Part shown: in pieces, positions 1-11,592 of the stretch
How positions within the stretch are numbered: position 1 is the stretch's first letter
Layout of the letters: every line of letters begins with the position of its first letter
Assembly (NCBI GenBank): GCA_948567375.1
Contig: OX419762.1
Coordinates: forward strand, 31,315,465 to 31,379,464
DNA: 64,000 bases
Origin: Lunularia cruciata
Lineage: Eukaryota > Streptophyta > Marchantiopsida > Lunulariales > Lunulariaceae
Direction: 5' to 3'
The notes under the pieces: model-generated
What the model was told of the DNA's origin: nothing
Database searches by the model: none
What the model saw: only the letters and a program-made list of their open reading frames with translations
Translations under genes and position numbers: made by a program

Positions 1-1091
1 TGATACAAGATAGTCTCTATTTCATTTTCTGTATATGATTGGCTCTAATTACCTATTCACTTTGATTATCCTACCCTCCAAAGCAGTCATTGAAGTTAAA
101 GAAGGTACTAAGAGGTAATGAAAAGGAATCAAGATCATGGAATTAGAGGAGGAAAGAAATTTGTTATGATTCAAGTGGAGAAAGCTTAAAGGAAGCAATG
201 GAAAGCTATATAAGAGGCAAGGGAAGAAAAAGGTAGAATATTTCAAGGAAGTTTATTGTGTAATATTGTTTAATCCATTTGATTCAAGAGAGTGTAGAAG
301 AAATTTTTACCTTAGTACTTTAGAATTTTCATTTTGAGGAAGGTTTGGGGTAATCAAACCTATGATCTCAAGGAATTGAAAGAAATACACTTTGATAAGA
401 TCAACCATTATAAGTTGAATTTGTCATATATAAGAAAAAGAGAGACCTTCAATTCAAAGACAAAGTGAAATTTTTGTCCAAGTAAATGTTACAACCATTG
501 GTACATGTATGTTCTATTTGGTCTTAGCTAAGATAGTTATGGTATAATATAGATGAGTTTGAAAAATTGAGCATCATCATTTTTGGATTTTAGAGCATTA
601 ACTTTTTTTTATTATTAGATATTTGAGTTTGAGGAAAAAGCTTGGAACTCTTGGTTACATAAGTCTTTTTGGTGTGTATTTTCCTATTGTCCAAGGGTTG
701 CACAAGTGAAGGAATCATTGACTTGGTTACTTTGTCAAGATAAGAATTTATGCTTTTAAAGATTATTCTTATAAATTTGGATATTCTTTTAGACTTAGAT
801 GAGTTTTGTAAGTAAGTTTAGTTACTCTGGTACTTTATAACCTTTTGGTATAAGAAGTTTTTAAATTAATAAACAAGAATAATCATCTTTTTTTTTCTAA
901 CTATCTTTTATAACTATCTTTTATTTTAATTGATTCCTCTCCTAAACAATATCTTATGTCTTGCAGGTGTGCTGAAGTTAGCCTTGGATGAATGTCATGG
1001 AGTTTGGTTCCATACACAAACTCTTGGATTCGTTAGTCCATAGTGTCCTTCAAAGATTTTTGTTGATGGACACTAGGCAGGCTGGCTCACA
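1..1091 (+). mobile_element. Very old remnant of a family 1 Ty3/gypsy element (integrase tail plus 3' LTR)
   Basis: Positions 1-486 follow, at low but continuous identity, the last part of the pol gene of element B: the stretch around 26030-26510 that encodes the integrase C-terminus and the polypurine region. Shared landmarks are the segment with tacctattcactttgat near 50 and gattcaagagagtg near 280. From 487 the sequence follows the family 1 LTR to its end at 1091 (ggctggctcaca). No coding frame survives; it is a fossil with too many breaks to count. The rest of the element lies left of the window. It is far more diverged than A, B or C, so it is the oldest copy of this family here. Confidence 0.85.
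487..1091 (+). repeat. Decayed 3' LTR of the left-edge family 1 remnant
   Basis: It begins TGTTACAACCATTGGTACAT, against TGTAACACCCATTTGTGCAT in element B, and ends GGCTGGCTCACA. In between, the LTR landmarks appear in order: the aactcttgg block near 640, ccaagg..gcacaagtgaaggaatc near 690, gttagccttgga near 975 and ttagtccatagtg near 1034. Its length of about 605 bp is shorter than the 680-690 bp of younger copies. Confidence 0.8.
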
Positions 1092-2756
1092 TATTCCCAC
1101 TAAATTAATATTACCAAGCACTTTCTCTTTCTCCCGTAGATTAATAGTGAGAAATCCAACAACTCATGCCTTAGAAATAACAATGAGAGCATAAATCTCT
1201 TAATAAGTATATGAGTATGTCATAAGTATTTGATGTCTTGGGATCTGATGTTTGTCTAAGGTCATTATATCTATCTCGACATAATTTGAGGATATAAATA
1301 GATCTGGTTTCCGGCATGATCCTTAACTGCAGTTGGATTCGTTCTGGCACACTGACAACCTGGATTTGACATGCGTTCATACAAACGGACGGCATGTAGA
1401 ATGCGTGCGGGAGACAGACGGAATGGGGCGACGAGAATGCAGCCCAACCCTAGAGTGTAGACAGGATGGTTATTAGCCAGTATCTAGAATAAGTTACAGC
1501 TTCATGCGAGCATGTTATGTCTATATAATCCTGATGGTCAACGAAAAGGTGAGTTTCCAACATTGTCTCTTGGTTTAGTTGAGTAATATTTTGTCTCCTC
1601 AAAGTGGAGGAAAAATCATTCGTGGAACTTCTCACTCAACTGAATGCAATCTCAGACTCACTGAGTTGTCACGATTTTCACATTGCTGATCTCACATTGT
1701 TTGTCACAGATTGATTTCGACGTAACCCCCGTTAGTTCTGATATCTCATCATAGCTTCTGTCTTAAATTTAGCCTCAATTTGTGCTAATGCGTCCAGGAT
1801 GTTAATGAGGCGTGGAGCAGTTTTGGGAGAAAGTGGCGGCTTCGAGATGCTTGCATGACAGGGAGGATGTTTTTCTGGGGTTTTGCCAAAGAGTTCTTAC
1901 CCAGGTATTTTAATCAAATCTCAGTAGCAGCGTTTCCTGGCCCAGACAGATGTGAGCTTTTCTGTAAACTAAGAAAGCCTTATTTCAAAATGGGTTTTGG
2001 AAGCTTTCAGGCGAAAGATTTAGTCGTTGAGCTCTCAATTCCGGTACGAGGACAATAAGTTATGACGGTTTCTTCTCAATGTTTGGAGGAGCATGTTTGC
2101 AGCATACAAGGGAGAAAACAAACTTTCTTCTCTTAATGATACACTGTTTTCCAGGTATGGGAAAATAATCAACTGGACTTTGATGACGTGCTCTGGCTGA
2201 CCGCTGCAGATTCTGCTTCTGCGACATAATTTTCAGACGGAATTTTTCTCCCATCCACAAGTTTTAGTTCCGTGGAAGACCTTATTGAGGAAGGAAGCAA
2301 AGCCAGCGAGGAAAGCTGGTCCCGGCATCCATGATCCTCAGCAAGAGTTCAAAGATTCGATACACTCAACTTTGGGGTGGGAGTTTAGGGTTCAACTTCC
2401 AGTTGTAGGATATTTTAGTGTGTTACTCCTTCTTTCCAAAATAGGTTAAACTTCGATTTTCTAAAACAAACAAAGGCTTACGGTTCCATTGAGATGAGTC
2501 CCGTTCCAGGTTAGACAATTGAATTAAACACCGAGTTTGTTCTACTGTCTTGATTAGAACCTCAAACCTGATACCTTTGTGTTACGGTCTCATGTTTGCG
2601 CACTGGGGGTTGATAATTTTATTGCATACTTATATATCAGCATATTGTTTCGTTGCTATCTAACTTCATCATATGTAGGTACTTGACAGCTCAAAGGGTG
2701 TACTCCCACGCACCGAAATCCGGTTATCAAAACATGTAGCAAATTTACAGCTAACG
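1092..2756. other. No recognisable gene or mobile element
   Basis: Open frames here are all short (under about 75 codons), overlap on both strands and show no known motif. I see no LTR end, target duplication or RNA gene. It may hold undetected host regulatory sequence or very old repeats. Confidence 0.5.
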
Positions 2757-3128
2757 CATATCAACGAACCAAGCACTTTGCAAATGTATTTGTAAAATTG
2801 CATCCCGTGTTAGGTTATAGAATATTGCGTGAAAGAACAGCTTACTGTTGATGACCAAGTGAAGACCCTGAGAATTGTAAATATTAACGAACCAAGATTC
2901 TTACATTTGTATCGGTCACCCTGTGTTAGGTTTGTGGAATATTGAATGAAACAACAGTTTAACCTTGATGACCAAGTGAAGACCCTGCAAGTTGTAAACA
3001 TCAACGGACCAAGGAACTTGCAAGTGTATCGTGAAGATTGAAAATTGCATTCGGTGTTATGTCTAAGAATATTGAGAGCAACAACAGCTTAAAGTTGATG
3101 AGCACGGGTACGACCCTGCGAGTTGGTT
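2757..3128. repeat. Three-unit imperfect tandem repeat, unit about 120-130 bp
   Basis: Three units start near 2757, 2877 and 2995. Each opens with a variant of atcaacgaaccaag, continues through a gtgttagg..gaatattg block and closes with gatgaccaagtgaagaccctg followed by agttgta. Units differ by many substitutions and small indels, and the third is longest. The minus-strand translation shows the same repeat as recurring FTWSS and QYST peptides, but this is a by-product of the DNA repeat and not evidence of a gene. Confidence 0.85.
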
Positions 3129-4363
3129 ATATATGAATACAACTGTATATCAACTAAAGCTATTATTGTAAATATTCTTCAATTCTTCCATGGTTACAAT
3201 ACGGTTTTGTGTTTGTGATCATTCCATGATAACGAGCGAGTAATCAAAATTACACACCATGAGTTCATGTTTCAGCAAGAGTCGAGAGTAGTTTGGGCAA
3301 ATAGACTACATAGTCTTCCACTACCATTATGATATGCATCCTCATAGTATGGAGAGGTGAGTCTATGCAACAGGTATTCAGATAACTCATGCTACATCAG
3401 TATTGTAACTACGTTTTATTGTTTCTTGCACTCTCAGACGAAGATCACATAGAATTGTGCAACTATTCCAAATACCACGATTGGGTGTTAAAGGATAAAA
3501 GATAAATTGTTAATCAATTCTTAAGTTGAATTTATATTAATTTTAATTTATTCAACTCAAAAATAAAAATAAAAATAATTAGAAAAAGTGAATTATACAG
3601 CGTCCGGAGGACACAGGTCTTACTAGTTCTACATATATATTGATGTGAGAGTATAAAAGAAAAACAGTCTCGTTCTATCATAAGATAACTAAGCTGAAAT
3701 GATACTACATGATCTAGATTAATACAATTATGAATTAGAGAAGAAAATTTAAGCCTCAGCAGATCATCGAGAAATAATAACTAAAATCTTAAGAGTATTA
3801 TAGGTCAAATTTGAGTTTAAATCTTTCTTTATATGGGCAATGGGTGCAACAGTAGGTGTTTCTATTTCCCTACCTCATAATGTTAGAAGATATGTACTTT
3901 TGTCTGTTGACCCTTCGTTTATGGGCTCCATGGTCAAATCCCTGTCAAATTGCATTGACCATAAATTTGAAAATCTTCTCAAAAGTCCAAACAAGTTAAA
4001 CCTTTCTAGTATGCATATTATCACAATAAATTTTTCTAATTTTTCCATTTTACTTGAGCTCTAAACCAATCAGACTAGGACAAGGTAAAGGTAGAAACCT
4101 TTAGGAATTGAGGTATTACCCTCAACTTCTTTAATAAGAATTTTGGATAGACCCCCATGAGTGTCAATCTTGGGTGATGCATTTGAAGAGTTCATTTAAC
4201 AGTCGTCACCGGAGGAGGAAGTACTCCCCGGATTCAACTCCCATATATACGGAAACGCTGTACGCAACATCAGAAAACCAACGTTAAACTCGCTTTAAGG
4301 GTACTTTGTCCACACGTGTGTGAAAATCATTCTATGAGGTTTGCAAATCTCATCGACACATCG

Positions 4364-4404
4364 AAAACTCGCTGAAAACACTCGGTAAGTTTTCAGCGAG
4401 TTTT
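4364..4404. repeat. Perfect 16-bp inverted repeat with 9-base loop
   Basis: The arms aaaactcgctgaaaac (4364-4379) and gttttcagcgagtttt (4389-4404) are exact reverse complements around actcggtaa. A third, partial copy of the arm motif (ttttcagcga) follows near 4417. A palindromic cacacgtgtg containing a G-box core (CACGTG) lies about 45 bp upstream at 4311-4320. Confidence 0.9.
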
Positions 4405-5326
4405 GCTCAGGAAACTTTTCAGCGACTAGAGCAAATTTCTCATCTGATCAACTTATAGCTAACGTCTGCACTTTAAAATCTGCCATCAATTCTTATCATA
4501 TTCCTTTGAATAAGTCATTCGAACCCTCGAGTTTGACCCAAATTTAATTCTAAATTTTTATTTTTCCTTTCATGCCAGTTCGATAAAACTCTTTCTACTT
4601 TGCGGACAACGATAAAGATTCAGAACTTGAGTTTTGACTCAAAGTTTTTGCATGGTCTAAAATTTATAATTTCATATAAAATTCATTCTTCTGTAAATTT
4701 ATGTGGTGAATTTGTATCGTGACGAGTAGCTTAAGTATCTTGAGCAAAATTTAAGTCTTTTGGCCAATTTTGGAAAATACTGTCATGTGGTCATGCTAAA
4801 CTAGAATAGGGAACTGTAAATCCACCTCACCTTTTCTGCTTATCTATTTCACCCCCTCTACGGTACTATATAGGGTGCAAATAAACCAATCAAACTACTC
4901 TCGCTATGTCTTGAGTTTGATTACAATAATACTAGAATCCTATGACCATGCGACCGCATGCGACGATGATCAATTTCACACAATTAGCCAATCTGGTTGG
5001 TTGGAAGTGTTACAATACTAGAGTGGAAATGACCTAACATGATCAGTTTCCTCCAGAGGAGAAAAAATGACCTAACATCTCGTGTACTCTCTGACATCAA
5101 ATCTCAAATAGACTTGCAATCGCTAATAGTGCGGCCGGAAATGAAAGGCGTGCGTACATGAATGCCACACACCAACCCTCTATAACTGAAGAATCGACCG
5201 TGCAGTTTCAGAATGGATTATTAAAATATTGTAGCTGTACTTTATCCTGAGGCAAAGGTGCTAGAGAGCAGTTGACCAGATATGGGGACGATTGATATAG
5301 ATATAGAACATGCTACCACACCACAC

Positions 5327-5352
5327 AACCCAGAACCTGGAGGTTCTGGGTT
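5327..5352. repeat. Near-perfect palindrome, 12-bp arms, 2-base centre
   Basis: The arms aacccagaacct (5327-5338) and aggttctgggtt (5341-5352) pair exactly around gg. No gene adjoins it, so a role is not evident. Confidence 0.85.
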
Positions 5353-7839
5353 TCGTCTGTTCTTAGATCTTGTTCCATGCGCTGCAGTGATAGTTGTACA
5401 TCAGCTGCTTTGTTTTTTTATACACTTTGATTACATCAGCAGCCCTCGTCCCCAACCCCATGGAGGTTACATCAGCAGACTCAGCATCATCACTTCGGCA
5501 CTTACATAAGCAACTGTCCCTCCACTGCGGTGGACATGGAAATCCAAGGTCGTAAATAATATTCCATTCACGCTACAGTTACGCCAAGCATCACTGGGCA
5601 GCTGAGCCACATAGAAACCAGTTCTGTATGTAAATATTGCAGTTTTTCAAGTTCCTTGCGTGCATCAAGATTGGTAACGTGATCCTGTGTAGATTTGATT
5701 ATTAAATTACTTTACTTTCTTTCGCAATGGGAAAGAAATCAAACGCTAGGTGCCCATGCGCTAAAAATATTACCCGGCATACTCATGAGTCCAGGTCCCA
5801 CATTATGCATACGAGGCATGCACTCTTTGATGTGACTCGTGGCACATGGTGCGCAGAGTTCTGAACAGGTCTAATTAGAAAATGATGTCACCGCAGAGAC
5901 TCAACTATCCTATGATGGTCTGATTTGATGATTTGCCAGGCCGAGCATGAATTTTTTCTCCTCGAAAGCAACTAGTCACGAGATCAAAAAACTGAAATTG
6001 TTTCTTCGAGGGAAACATGGGCTCATGTTGCTTCACGGGGGTAGAAATGTCAAAAAGCAGAATATTATAAGTTTCGTGGTAGAATCACCTCATTACATCT
6101 AAAGCTGTTACTTGTATGGTAGAATTTCCGCAACATGAAAGCATGGCATGCCGAGTTTGATCTTGGACTATTGCGGGCGTAGAGAAAATGATGAAACTAC
6201 ATTAGAACAGATCCTAAGAACCAATGCAACTCTTACGTGATCTAGATGCTCTTCCTTCTAACATGTTCTATCTTCGTATTAGGCCTTTCTTGAAGTCCAA
6301 CCACCCAACATAACAAAGTGCGTTAAAAAACCTGTTATGGTTTCTTCTCCTACTGTCGGTGTCGGTCCCCATCTTTATCAATGTGATGAGAAGCATTCAT
6401 CTAGAATTTCGATCCATCTCAGATCTCAGATCCCTGTTCCTCTATTTTTAAGTACTTACGATGTGTGACTCCCTGTCTTGACTGGTGAGCTGTCCTAGAA
6501 TTCCTCTGTGCAGTTTAATCATGAATCTAAGACCCCACAACAGCAACTTGGAGACAACGGTGTCTACACCCTACTACGACTCATGCTGGAAGAGGTCCCA
6601 ATGACATTGTAACTTTTCAATCAGTAAAAAGCTAAAGGAGAGTTCGTTAAATTGTAACCTAAAGTGGGACAATGACATTTCCAGTCACGGTTACCCACTA
6701 TCCGTACGGCTGCTGATTAAACTTGGTACTTTATCGTACTGTACTCAGACCACACGGAAGGATTTCTAATCTCTCATTATATATCTCCTCAGAGCTAAGT
6801 CCGGAACAAATCTCAACACGTGGTCTACCTTCCATGTTAGCTAATCATGGTCTGATCTCTCACTTGTCAGCGATAGTTACCGTGATACAGACGATACTCC
6901 ATCCTTGCTTTAGAGGTCTTTTGTCCTACTATACGATTCGTTTGAAAGCTTTATCTCTACCACCATAGTGGTTTGTATATCCACGGCACATAATTTTCAC
7001 CGGGCGTAAGTTTACCTCGTGAAGTGTAAGTCTCGTGGCCCTTGCCTGTGCCGACTGGTTTCAGTTCTTTGTGCATGACGGGTGTTGACTTCTATTGAGT
7101 ATGCATCAGCGTACTCAAATAGATGCGTACTCAAATAGAGACTGGACTCAGATTGATGAAAGCGTCAATCAACTGGATTCATTGTTAATGAGTAGTAACT
7201 GAGGAAACGGAAATTAGTTGTGAAAGCTGTTCAATCTACATATTTGCTCAACATATGATTTAATCCAGCATTTTCGATTTGCTTTCATTAGCACTTATTC
7301 GAAGGTAGAGCATATTACTCAGTTCAAATCTTACGATAGGTTATGACCGAGTAATAAGCTTGTCCGAATTTTTAAATGATCAGAATGATCCAAAATGCAG
7401 AACTGATATTGCCAGAGGCTCGCTTTACATCGATAAGATCGATCTTTACTGTCTTACAACCAAGGAACGGTCGAAGAAAGTATTCAGTCAAGCCATGGCA
7501 GGTGGTTGGTTTCTACCAACCATCAGAACATTCACTTCCTCTTGTGATCCTCGTTCGGGAAATGGTAGGTTGTCCTAATACTCCTTGCAACTGCAGAAAG
7601 GTACAGTACTTTTTTGCTAGGCTAGATGGACCATTTTGTAACGACGTGTGTCCCGTTTAACTGTAGGCTGATTGTAAGTCGCAACGACGATTCGACAACC
7701 CTTAGAATGAAGAAAATGTTGAGTCGAATGTGTCATGAAGTTTGCTTTACAGTTCGCTGTTGACGGCGAGAACGCGGTATTTCACACATCGAACAAGGAT
7801 GATCTTGTTCTTTCTCCTCTATATGACTTCTGCGAGTTC

Positions 7840-7894
7840 TTCTCACCAGATTGAATCTAGAAGTACTTTACATGCCAGATCAATCTGGTGAGAA
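7840..7894. repeat. 15-bp inverted repeat with 25-base loop
   Basis: The arms ttctcaccagattga (7840-7854) and tcaatctggtgagaa (7880-7894) are exact complements. With one bulged base the stem extends three more pairs inward. A direct repeat of catgccagat follows the right arm. It could fold as a short RNA hairpin if transcribed; nothing shows that it is. Confidence 0.8.
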
Positions 7895-10853
7895 TTGTCA
7901 TGCCAGATTCAATTATACTTTGGCTCATTGAGGAGCTTCACATGATATTATTTGTTATAGCATTTACATCGGATTAGAACCACAAAGAATAACTCTTGTC
8001 ACAGTAGAGTTAATGAATAGGAAACAGGTCTGTTTTTTTCCATATGAGGAAAGGAGAATCTGCAACTATGTTTTTGAATGGTTTCAAGCATTGGATCTGT
8101 ACAACCTTGGACCGAACACCCTCATATATCTGGTAAGTTCTCTTTCATTTGAAGGAGGTGATACAGTACGCTGGAGCTGTTTATGAGGACAAACATAACA
8201 TGTTCTATACCTGCATTGACCACTCGCTGTTTCAAGTAGTGCTCAGCCACCGACATGCTTTTGGTTTCCACAAGAACAGCAAACATGCATGTGCTTTCAA
8301 TCATCCCTGAAAGTTCGACATAATTGGGAGAATGACAAGGATCTCGTCAGGATCTGTGTAAATATGTCCGTATGAGGTTAGTACATGTTGCCCGTTACTG
8401 TCATAAACGGTTCCTTCTCTGTAAATCATGTCGCTTGGTTTTAGATTCTACTAGCCATGTGGGTAAAGGTGCAAGGCCTCCTCAAAACATCGATATCAAC
8501 CAAAAATGGTGTTCCTCATATTCAGACATCAAACATATTACTGGGTTGATTCGGGAATTCCACCGCAGAGTAAAGGGATGATCCTGGGTTTTACTGATGA
8601 AATATCCATAAGAAATGGATGTCGAGCGGAATGAACTCCAACACCTGACAGAGGTTCTGGACAAAACAGATGGCATTCACAAGCTTCTTAAATGTCCACT
8701 GTTTGGCTGCTCTTTCCATTGGTATACATGGGTTCGCTTCTTCTCTTTTTTCCCTCGCGCTGGTTCTTCAGTCTCACATGGACTGTCTGGCTCTGTTGAG
8801 TTATAAGTTGCTCTCTGGATAGAACACGTTACCAGTTATGTGTACTCCAGTTTCTAACGTTGCGAAATTTACTTTCATAGTGTATCAAAAGTCAAGTAGG
8901 CTGTCACTAATGGTTGCAAACGATGTAGAGAGAAGGTACCCGATGTCAACTTACAGAGCACATTTTCTAATCACGATCATCGGCTGTCAAAATTATAATC
9001 TGTAAGCTATTCTCCTTCCTGTACCTTGTATTTCATGTCTTCATGTCGGGAACTATAGTGATAACGGGCATTCTTTCAGAGATAAAGTTCAGTGCTCAAA
9101 GCCGACCAGGCTGCTAACTAGATCACAGTAGCTAGCAGCAGGTGAAAACCTCCAAGGTATGAGGTCGCTTTAACTTAAATCCTGCTTGGCAGGTGAGGAA
9201 AGATCCTCACAACCACGAGTACCTGGGATGGCAATAGAACGAAGCCAAAAAGAGAGAGATATAGCGGGTAGAAATGATCACAAATAACCAGCATCTGAAC
9301 TTCGTCTTGACTCTGCACTCTAGACATCTATTAGAAACTTCTGCGAATGCTTTCCCAGCTTTAACATCATGGAGTATAACAGCAGCGGTAACGGTTCGAT
9401 AAGATAGCATTTACGTAAAAGAGGAGCCGTTATCACAGTTTCACGTTTGGCATAGCCCTGGTGGGGTATCAGTTTTAGTCCAAACTCGATAAGTTTGATA
9501 GCACAACTGCCGGAGAAACTTGATGATCCTTCGATCAATCGTGAGATGAAGGATTGGAAGGAACAACCAGGGTAGCACGTTCTCCTTTTCTTATCTTTGA
9601 AAACTTGCACAAATACTTACTGGGCATAGAGCAAAAGAATTTTCATTCAGCAAAGTTATGTGCCCGATGTGGTCCACTTAGTCATTACACAAACTGTGTT
9701 CTAAATTTAAACGCTAAAATCGGACGGAGAATCCTGGACTTTCAATCATATTCTTTATATCCTTAGTTTCAAAAACGCAGCCATCTCTAAAGGGCATAGA
9801 TTCCAACAAACACATGGCTAATTACTGTCTTCTATACCTCTTTTGTAGTGGATGAGAACGACTCAATTGCTCAAAATATTTATGGTAAGATATGAGAGCC
9901 ATCTGTTTAGTCTACTTTGAGATAAAGCACATCATTTGAAAAGGGGAGTTTTCTCATTTATTGGACCTTCCACGTTTCGTTATAAGCATGAGGAAATTTA
10001 AAAAATTGTGAAAGTTCAGTTTCAACTAAGTCTTTGGCTACATCACCAGATATATTAAAAAAAAAACTCTAAATTTCTCTTTTTATAAAAATATTAGTAT
10101 ATCTATCTGATGAATCTTAATTATCTTGCTTCAATTGCAGGAATGTTTGAATAAGTAAGTTTAAAAGAAATGAATGTTCGAGAATCACTAGAGCACGCTC
10201 CTTTATCAGGAAAGATAAGCACTAATAAACAATGACATGAATTCTCAAGATAAAAAATTTAAGCTTTTGAAAGATAAATATTATTTCAAATATGCTCAAT
10301 TTAAAACAGAATCTCCTATATTTTGATGAAATGTACCAAGAAGGTTTGCAATCTGGATCCTATAAGAAAAACATATGCATCCGTCCGCCAACTTTTCAAG
10401 TTTCTATGCTTCGTACTTTATGATAGAGTTTATAACACAATCAATGAGGAAAAAGAAAATAAGAACAGCTATTTAAATAATTATAGAATTTGTCACGCCA
10501 TTTGTAGTGTCGCATCTAGATTGCTCGGACACTGGAGTTCCAATAATATTAGTTAAAGTTATTTCAGCAGTTTCTCAGAGACTACTTTCCGATGGTCAGA
10601 TTTGGTGTTCAGGGTACTGACTTCATGGTGGGGCCCACTATCACTTTGCACCGTTTGCACCGTCGAGTGTGCCATCAGTGGGACCGTTAGGGTTTCAGAC
10701 CTAGCTCGAGTCTTGGGGTATACTTTCAAAGTGCAACTCCAGAGAGCTCACTTCTCTGATGTTGAGCCTTCGAGTTCCTAGCTATGGTGGACAAAGGCCG
10801 GCGAGCGTCACTTGGAATCTCTATGCTGGAGTGGGTGTGGCTTGACTGTAATC

Positions 10854-11544
10854 TGTGAGCAGGCCTGTCTCTCACTCAGGATGAACCTATGATGGCTATT
10901 ATGGTAGCGCACCATGGACTAAGAAGGCAAGGAGCCCCAACTCCATCATACTCCTCCAAGGTTAACACTCCAAGACTCAGGACATTGCTCACTAGAGAAC
11001 TCAATGAGAGAGAGATAGTTGCAAATGAAAGGATGATGAGTACCTCCTCACCCCTTGTTTATATACTTATGAAATAGTTACATACCAAAGTTACTAGTTA
11101 CCGCAATAACTCAAGTTACTAGACTAAAAGTCAAGTAAACTCAAATGATAGAAAGGAATATCCATTCACATGGGCATATTCCACTAGCATGTGATCTTAT
11201 CTTGACCCAACCACTAAGTCAAGGCTTCCTTCACTTGGGCTATCCTTAGACTATAGAAGAATCCAAAACAAAAAGGCTTGCGGGCCCAAGAGTTCTCAAC
11301 TCTTTCCTCAAAGCCAAACACCTAGGAATAATACCAAGTCAACACACTAAAATCCAAAATAGTGGTGTTCATCTTTTCCACTTCCTCTAAAGCAAGGTCC
11401 CCTCTATCTTAGCTATGACTAACTTTAGCTAATCATGACTAATGTAGAACCATCCTTTATCTCTATATAAATAATATCTCTCAAGTACTTGTAATACCAA
11501 GCTAAATATCACAATACCACACACATGCACAAATGGGTGTTACA
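10854..11544 (-). repeat. Element A 3' LTR
   Basis: On the plus strand it reads TGTGAGCAGGCCTGTCTCTC...GGGTGTTACA, the reverse complement of the family 1 LTR. It is directly followed on the plus strand by the complement of the polypurine tract (tttacccccggac, 11545-11557). Confidence 0.95.
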
Positions 11545-11592
11545 TTTACCCCCGGACTAAGTTTTCACTTTGTCTTCAAAGTGAAGGTCTCT

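Larger units (their letters stand above)
3129..10853. other. Long stretch with no recognisable gene
   Basis: About 7.7 kb without an open frame above about 100 codons, without LTR ends and without any RNA gene I can recognise. It is not similar to the repeats that fill the rest of the window. Local structures are the hairpins listed at 4364, 5327 and 7840. The last 300 bases before element A (about 10560-10853) have a less AT-rich, coding-like texture but no frame I can name. Exons of a host gene with long introns cannot be excluded. Confidence 0.45.

Noticed and set aside
2757-3128. CRISPR-like repeat array
   Set aside because: Units are directly abutting and imperfect with no spacers, and the window is plant nuclear DNA.
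7360-7660. Two overlapping plus-strand frames of 72 and 94 codons in the gene-free stretch
   Set aside because: They overlap in different frames, have no recognisable domain, no repeat in the window and no promoter or splice evidence.
9320-9610. Minus-strand frame of 96 codons
   Set aside because: Length is within chance for this composition and no motif is visible.
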